Assembly (NCBI GenBank): GCA_012798365.1
Contig: JAAZNH010000252.1
Location: 1 to 9,094, forward strand
DNA from: Methanomicrobiales archaeon
Lineage (GTDB): Archaea > Halobacteriota > Methanomicrobia > Methanomicrobiales > Methanospirillaceae
DNA length: 9,094 nt
Reading direction: 5' to 3'
In this document: one piece after another, positions 5,404-9,094 of the stretch
How positions within the stretch are numbered: the first letter of the stretch is position 1
Layout of the letters: each line of letters starts with the position of its first letter
Notes under the pieces: generated by a model
Databases searched by the model: none
Told to the model about the DNA's origin: nothing
Seen by the model: the letters and a program-made list of their open reading frames with translations, nothing else
Made by a program: the position numbers and the translations under genes

Positions 5404-5441
5404 CCGGGTACCTGCGGACAGGTTACCCGGCGTAACGTTAC
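5404..5441. promoter_or_regulatory. Dyad-rich control region before the flavoprotein gene
   Basis: CCGGGTACCTG (5404-5414) and CAGGTTACCCGG (5419-5430) form an 11-pair inverted repeat with a single bulged T and a CGGA loop. It is followed at once by a perfect 10-bp palindrome, GTAACGTTAC (5432-5441). Both lie 20-60 bp upstream of the flavoprotein TATA-like box, in the 175-bp gap between divergent genes. Operators for a regulator of one or both genes are the simplest reading. Confidence 0.45.
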
Positions 5442-5461
5442 TTTCATCCGATACAGCACAT

Positions 5462-5497
5462 CTTTATGCCGTACCGCAGGCATCAGTACCTGAGGGA
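5462..5497 (+). promoter_or_regulatory. Flavoprotein promoter and Shine-Dalgarno
   Basis: CTTTATG (5462-5468) is a weak TATA-like box whose expected start site is near 5491. GAGG (5492-5495, within GAGGGA) lies 7 nt before ATG 5503 and supports that start. Confidence 0.4.
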
Positions 5498-5502
5498 CAA
5501 CG

Positions 5503-6171
5503 ATGAAGATACTCGGCATCAATGCAAGCCCAAAGGGCGACAAGAGCCAGACCCGCCGCCTCGTCATGGCCGTGCTCGAAGGGGCACGCCAGTCGGGCGC
5601 AGATGTGACATTCATCGATATCTGCAGCCTGGATATCCATTACTGTACTGCCTGCGGCACCTGTTATGCAAAAGGCGAATGTGTCTTTGACGACGACTAC
5701 ACCATGCTCCTTGAAAAGATGCTGGAAGCTGACGGTATCGTGCTTGGATCCCCCAACTACATCAATGCCGTGACCGCCCAGCTCAAGACGATGCTGGACC
5801 GGATGGCCGACATCGTGCACTGCCAGTCATTTGCCGGCAAGTACGGCTGCTCGGTCTGCACGGCCGGCGGATCCTATGCCAACGAGGTTGCGGAGTACAT
5901 GAACATGGCGCTTTTGAACTTCGGGGCAACAACGGTAGGCAAAGTCGCCGTTCATGTGGGTGCCGACCCGGACGCGATTACCGGGGGGGAGAAAACCGCA
6001 AAGGAGCTGGGCCGTACCCTTGCTGATGCAATCAAAAACAAGACCACGGACATGGCGCAGGAGAAAATCCACACCGAACGAAAAGAGTACTTCAAGCGCC
6101 TCGTGATGTTCAACAAGGATCTCTGGAAGCACGAGTATGACTACTGGAAAGACCGTGGCGAACTGAAGTAA
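5503..6171 (+). CDS. Iron-sulfur flavoprotein (Isf-like, flavodoxin fold)
   Basis: A cytoplasmic redox protein of the NADPH-dependent FMN reductase/Isf family, carrying FMN and probably a [4Fe-4S] cluster. The N-terminal strand and phosphate loop (MKILGINASPKGDKSQTRRL) are typical of the family. The compact cluster motif CX2CX2CX5C is complete at C48, C51, C54 and C60, the spacing known from Methanosarcina Isf. GSPNYINAVTAQLKTMLDR (about 82-100) is the flavin-side loop and helix. The protein has 222 residues, roughly 30 more than Methanosarcina Isf; the extra C-terminal segment (about 188-222) is charged and aromatic (FNKDLWKHEYDYWKDRG). Isf proteins take electrons from ferredoxin and may reduce O2, peroxide or other acceptors; the partner here is unknown. 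C41 and C118 are further Cys outside the motif. The end converges on the FIST gene. Confidence 0.9.
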   Translation: MKILGINASPKGDKSQTRRLVMAVLEGARQSGADVTFIDICSLDIHYCTACGTCYAKGECVFDDDYTMLLEKMLEADGIVLGSPNYINAVTAQLKTMLDRMADIVHCQSFAGKYGCSVCTAGGSYANEVAEYMNMALLNFGATTVGKVAVHVGADPDAITGGEKTAKELGRTLADAIKNKTTDMAQEKIHTERKEYFKRLVMFNKDLWKHEYDYWKDRGELK

Positions 6172-6190
6172 CCTTCTCCTCTCTTTTTTT
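6172..6190 (+). terminator. T-rich 3' end of the flavoprotein gene
   Basis: CCTTCTCCTCTCTTTTTTTG starts at the base after the stop and ends in seven T residues. It fills most of the 24-bp gap to the converging FIST gene. No hairpin is present, as expected for an archaeal T-tract terminator. Confidence 0.55.
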
Positions 6191-6195
6191 GCCCG

Positions 6196-7497
6196 TTACC
6201 GGAATACCAGCATGGTTGAGGTCTGGTTGATGTGGCCGATGAACTCTTCCCCATAGGTTGAGAAGCCGATCGTCGGGATACCCGTGAAGATCCGGCCGTA
6301 ATCCTCCGTTAAGTGCTTCTGCTCAAGTTCCAGTGTCCGCAGGATGCAGTGGAAGTTGATGATGGCAGATATCCGGCCGAGTTCCATCTTCTTTTTCTCA
6401 ACGGCAACCTTGGTGTCCACGATGATGTTGGTGGACTCTAAGAGGGCCAGGTCCATGCCGGCTTTGACATGACAGAAGAGATACAGGCTCTTTCCTTCGG
6501 CACGGAACGGGCTCCTGACATAGACATCGTCCTGCCCGACCACGAGGCCGAGAGGGTTGACCATGAAATGGGAGGCAACATCCTCAGGCCGGCACCCGAC
6601 GGCTTCTGCATAGGCTTCCACGGCAGGTTTCCCATTGAACTCACTGACCTCCCGGGTGCTCTCGTTGATCTTTGTCGGGACAAGGTGCCGGTCCAGGGCA
6701 CGGAAACTCTGGGTCTTGATGAAATCGAATTTCACGGCAGGTTTCATCAGGACAAGGACCGCGGCATTCGAGAGGGCAGCACCCCCGGCCGCGACCTGGG
6801 TTGCAACAAACTTCTGGTCATCCCCGGCAGATCCCCCGATGAACAGCACCCGTGTATGATCGCCGATGGTCTCCATGGTCTTCTCTTCTGCCCCGGCAAG
6901 ACCGTCAAAGAGGATGATCCCTACGTATTTCTGGAAGTCCATGTCCCGCATGGGCATCTTAAAGTGCTGCTCGAATTCGGCAAACGCCCCGTTTACCCCA
7001 TCCGGATCTGCGAGGTCAGGGATGGTTACGACCCGGACATCTTCGATGATATTGGCATTCATCGCCATGGCGACAACCGAGCCCTTGAGCATCCGGGAGT
7101 TGGCCAGTTCCCCGGCCGTTGTGCAACCGAAGACCGCTGCAGGAGTGAAGGCTTCGTGCATGAGCCGGGCCAGCTCCCCCGCGTTGTAGCGGGAAGAGGC
7201 AAAGTAGAGAACCATTTTGGGCTGGCCGACGCGGAGGCCTGCCCTGATCTCCTGGACGGCGTCTTTTTCCCGGTCCGCACGGGAGACGGCGACTGCCACG
7301 TTGGAGAGACCGGTGAGGCGGATCATCTTCTCGAGCTGGCGGATGATGATCGGGTCATCTTCGGAATGAGGGGAGTATTTATCCGGGTGGATACCCCGGA
7401 CAATCAGTTTGGTCCGGGTGATGTTGATGAGCCTTGGATCCCCCCGCGATTCCTGCTCGATGAGCGTATCGATCATCTGCTTGATCTTTCCTGTCAT
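6196..7497 (-). CDS. FIST-domain sensory protein
   Basis: A protein with FIST_N and FIST_C domains, proposed small-ligand sensor domains usually linked to histidine kinases, chemotaxis receptors or cyclic-nucleotide enzymes. It has 433 residues from ATG 7497; numbering here counts from an in-frame GTG at 7515. FIST_N covers about 98-285 (MVLYFASS, FGCTTAGEL at 129-137, LFIGGSAGD at 224-232). FIST_C covers about 290-435 (NGKPAVEAYAEAVG, VNPLGLVVG, NFHCILR at 387-393, PTIGFSTYGEEFIG at 414-427, HINQTSTMLVF). The first 90 or so residues are a charged region outside both domains. No output domain is attached, so it presumably works with the kinase encoded just upstream, 69-87 bp away. GGGAAGG (7513-7507) lies 9 nt before ATG 7497 and favours it over the GTG. 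A periplasmic location is unlikely, as no signal peptide is visible. Confidence 0.9.
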   Translation of the reverse strand: MTGKIKQMIDTLIEQESRGDPRLINITRTKLIVRGIHPDKYSPHSEDDPIIIRQLEKMIRLTGLSNVAVAVSRADREKDAVQEIRAGLRVGQPKMVLYFASSRYNAGELARLMHEAFTPAAVFGCTTAGELANSRMLKGSVVAMAMNANIIEDVRVVTIPDLADPDGVNGAFAEFEQHFKMPMRDMDFQKYVGIILFDGLAGAEEKTMETIGDHTRVLFIGGSAGDDQKFVATQVAAGGAALSNAAVLVLMKPAVKFDFIKTQSFRALDRHLVPTKINESTREVSEFNGKPAVEAYAEAVGCRPEDVASHFMVNPLGLVVGQDDVYVRSPFRAEGKSLYLFCHVKAGMDLALLESTNIIVDTKVAVEKKKMELGRISAIINFHCILRTLELEQKHLTEDYGRIFTGIPTIGFSTYGEEFIGHINQTSTMLVFR

Positions 7498-7541
7498 ACC
7501 AACGCGCCTTCCCACTCATGAATGCTGCCAGTCATTGCCAG

Positions 7542-7558
7542 CCACTCTGCCGGAGTGG
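7542..7558. other. Hairpin between kinase and FIST genes
   Basis: CCACTC (7542-7547) and GAGTGG (7553-7558) form a six-pair stem with a 5-nt loop in the 87-bp gap between the kinase stop and the FIST start. No T-run follows on the minus strand, so it is not a clear terminator. It could tune expression between the two genes or be an operator for an internal promoter. Confidence 0.3.
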
Positions 7559-7584
7559 TATTTCTGTACACCCGGGATTTTATG

Positions 7585-9094
7585 TTATCCATGTTCATCT
7601 CCGCTCACCTCATGGAGCCGGTAACTTTCCGGCGGAACCATCAGCCGGAAGACCGCTCCCTCCCCGGGCTTTCCCGTCTCGTCAAGAATAATCCCCGTGA
7701 TGGAGAGGATCTCCCGGGCAAGATACAGGCCAAATCCCGTGTGTTTTCCATAGCCGAGGTTGAAGATTTGGTCTTTTTCATCCGCCGGAACTCCCTTCCC
7801 GTCATCGCTGCAGAAGATCACAAGCCCGCTTTCGGTAATCTCGTACGAGAAGGAGACGCGGGTGATCCCCCCGCCGTGTCTGACGGCATTGTCAACAAGG
7901 TTGAAAAAGACCTTCTCAAGGAGGTGATCAGCATAGATCTCGACCGGTTCAAGCTGGTAGTCCACCGTGATTGCATGCAAACGGACCATGCGGCTTACCT
8001 TTGCAAGGATCTTTTCCGGGCTCTGCCAGCGCGGCGTATGGACATCGATATCCTGGTAATCGCCCATGAAGGCAATCTGGTGCCCGATGGTATCGAGCAG
8101 CTGTTCTGCCCTCATAAGCTGGTCATCGAGCTCAGGGCCCGGCGGGCGCTGGCGTGCAAGCTGGAGCAGGGACGACAGCGCTGTTACGTGGTTCATCACA
8201 TCGTGGCGGGTCACCGTGTTGAGAAGGTACAGTTTTTTGTTGGCCTCTTTGAGGATCTTCTCCGACCGGACCCGTTCGGTGATGTCACGGAATGACCAGA
8301 CCCTGCCCTGCGGCTCACCGGCAACGACCATGGCTTTAGAATTCCGTTCAAAGACCCTGCCATCGCGGAAATAGACCAGGCCGGATCCTTCAGCCTCTGT
8401 CATGCTGCCATCCGTCGGGATGGAAAAGAGTGTGGAGGCAGGATCGCAAAGCTGGTCTTTGAGATGGCGGATAAGTTCCTTTTCATTGCCGGCAATGAGG
8501 AGGCGGGCGGGAACATTCCACAAAGCGGCAAACCGCCGGTTGGCCTTGACAAACTGCCCCTCCCGGCCCGTCACGAGGATGCCGTTATCGGTCGATTCAA
8601 GGGTTGCTGCAATGAGCGAGAGGGTATTGCGAAGTTCCTCTTCGGTCCGTTTCCTCTCGGTGATGTCGCGGCCAACCGACTGGTACTCGACAACATCCCC
8701 CCGTTCGTCAAAGATCGCTGTATCGCTCCACTGCTGCCAGCGGGTCCCGAGGGCCGGGCAGCGGATGCGGTGCTGCATGGTCCCTGTGGGATTGTCCGGA
8801 GAGAGGGTCGTGAAGTGCCGGTGGATCAGGGGCCGGTCCTCCGAAAACCAGGACGGGATGAACCGCCGGCCCAGAAGCTCATCCATGGTTTTTCCGTAAT
8901 AGCGGCAGAACGCACCATTGACAAAAAGGAGCGTGCCATCCGGCCGGAACCGGCAGATGAGTTCGACCTGGCTCTCGACAACCGCACGATACCGCTCCTC
9001 GCTTGTGAGGAGCGCCTGTTCCGACTGCCGCCGCTGGACGGCCTGCTGGATCATGTTGCGCAGTTCGGCGTACTGGACAACCACGTCAGATCCT
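7585..9094 (-). CDS. PAS-PAS sensor histidine kinase (5' end missing)
   Basis: The C-terminal 502 residues of a sensor kinase whose start lies beyond the window's right edge. Counting from the first visible codon, PAS 1 with its PAC segment covers about 33-146 (EERYRAVVESQVELICRF to VGRDITERKR), PAS 2 about 153-275 (ending WSFRDITERVRSEK), and the dimerisation/phosphoacceptor helix is TRHDVMNHVTAL with H297. The ATPase domain follows, with N box NLVDNAVRHG (N398, N402), G1 box DDGKG (D431) and G2 box GFGLYLAREI (from G453). The RHDVxN H-box is typical of archaeal kinases. No membrane helix is visible, so it is probably cytoplasmic. The edge segment VQYAELRNMIQQAVQRR resembles the linker often found after a receiver domain, so a missing N-terminal receiver is possible. 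No response regulator is in the window. The FIST gene lies directly downstream on the same strand. Confidence 0.93.
   Translation of the reverse strand, partial: GSDVVVQYAELRNMIQQAVQRRQSEQALLTSEERYRAVVESQVELICRFRPDGTLLFVNGAFCRYYGKTMDELLGRRFIPSWFSEDRPLIHRHFTTLSPDNPTGTMQHRIRCPALGTRWQQWSDTAIFDERGDVVEYQSVGRDITERKRTEEELRNTLSLIAATLESTDNGILVTGREGQFVKANRRFAALWNVPARLLIAGNEKELIRHLKDQLCDPASTLFSIPTDGSMTEAEGSGLVYFRDGRVFERNSKAMVVAGEPQGRVWSFRDITERVRSEKILKEANKKLYLLNTVTRHDVMNHVTALSSLLQLARQRPPGPELDDQLMRAEQLLDTIGHQIAFMGDYQDIDVHTPRWQSPEKILAKVSRMVRLHAITVDYQLEPVEIYADHLLEKVFFNLVDNAVRHGGGITRVSFSYEITESGLVIFCSDDGKGVPADEKDQIFNLGYGKHTGFGLYLAREILSITGIILDETGKPGEGAVFRLMVPPESYRLHEVSGDEHG

Noticed and set aside
6469..7521. 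Long open frame (350 codons) on the + strand opposite the FIST gene
   Set aside because: It is antisense to a clearly conserved FIST protein, has no domain signature and is rich in Asp, Gly, His and Arg, as expected for the complement of GC-rich coding DNA.
7526..7541. Short direct repeat TGCCAG...TGCCAG before the FIST gene
   Set aside because: Two six-base copies are too short to separate from chance.
7522..8295. Open frame of 257 codons on the + strand opposite the kinase
   Set aside because: It covers the ATPase domain of the kinase in reverse and shows no recognisable motif.

Overview
The window looks like chromosome from a euryarchaeal methanogen, most likely of the Methanomicrobiales (Methanoregula-like). 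This is an inference. It rests on a histidine kinase with the archaeal-style H-box (TRHDVMNHV), a Thi4 thiazole synthase with His instead of the donor Cys, an Isf-type iron-sulfur flavoprotein, a FIST sensor protein, archaeal TATA-like boxes 24-28 nt before several start codons (leaderless transcripts), and short T-rich 3' ends. There are no tRNA or rRNA genes, insertion sequences or CRISPR arrays.

Layout, left to right. (1) The C-terminal end of a membrane-anchored protein (+), closed by a hairpin plus T-run terminator. (2) A cation diffusion facilitator, probably zinc (+), then thi4 (+). (3) A convergent gene (-) for a 4-hydroxyphenylpyruvate-dioxygenase-like VOC protein with an intact His-His-Glu iron triad. 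(4) Divergent from it, a six-helix membrane protein (+) preceded by a possible 13-codon leader ORF whose stop overlaps its start. (5) A minus-strand group of three small genes: two paralogous four-helix proteins, each an internal duplication of a two-helix unit, flanking a small cupin. (6) Divergent from these, across a 175-bp intergenic region rich in dyad symmetry, an Isf-like flavoprotein (+). (7) A minus-strand signalling pair: a PAS-PAS histidine kinase (5' end off the window) followed by a FIST protein.

How they might work together: the kinase and FIST protein are the clearest functional pair, a sensor module. The flavoprotein is a redox carrier or reductase, Thi4 makes the thiamin thiazole precursor using sulfide, and the CDF protein exports divalent metal. 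The least explained material is the duplicated two-helix family around the cupin, the HPPD-like protein in a presumed strict anaerobe, and the possible translationally coupled leader ORF. I see no defence island or clearly new multi-gene system.
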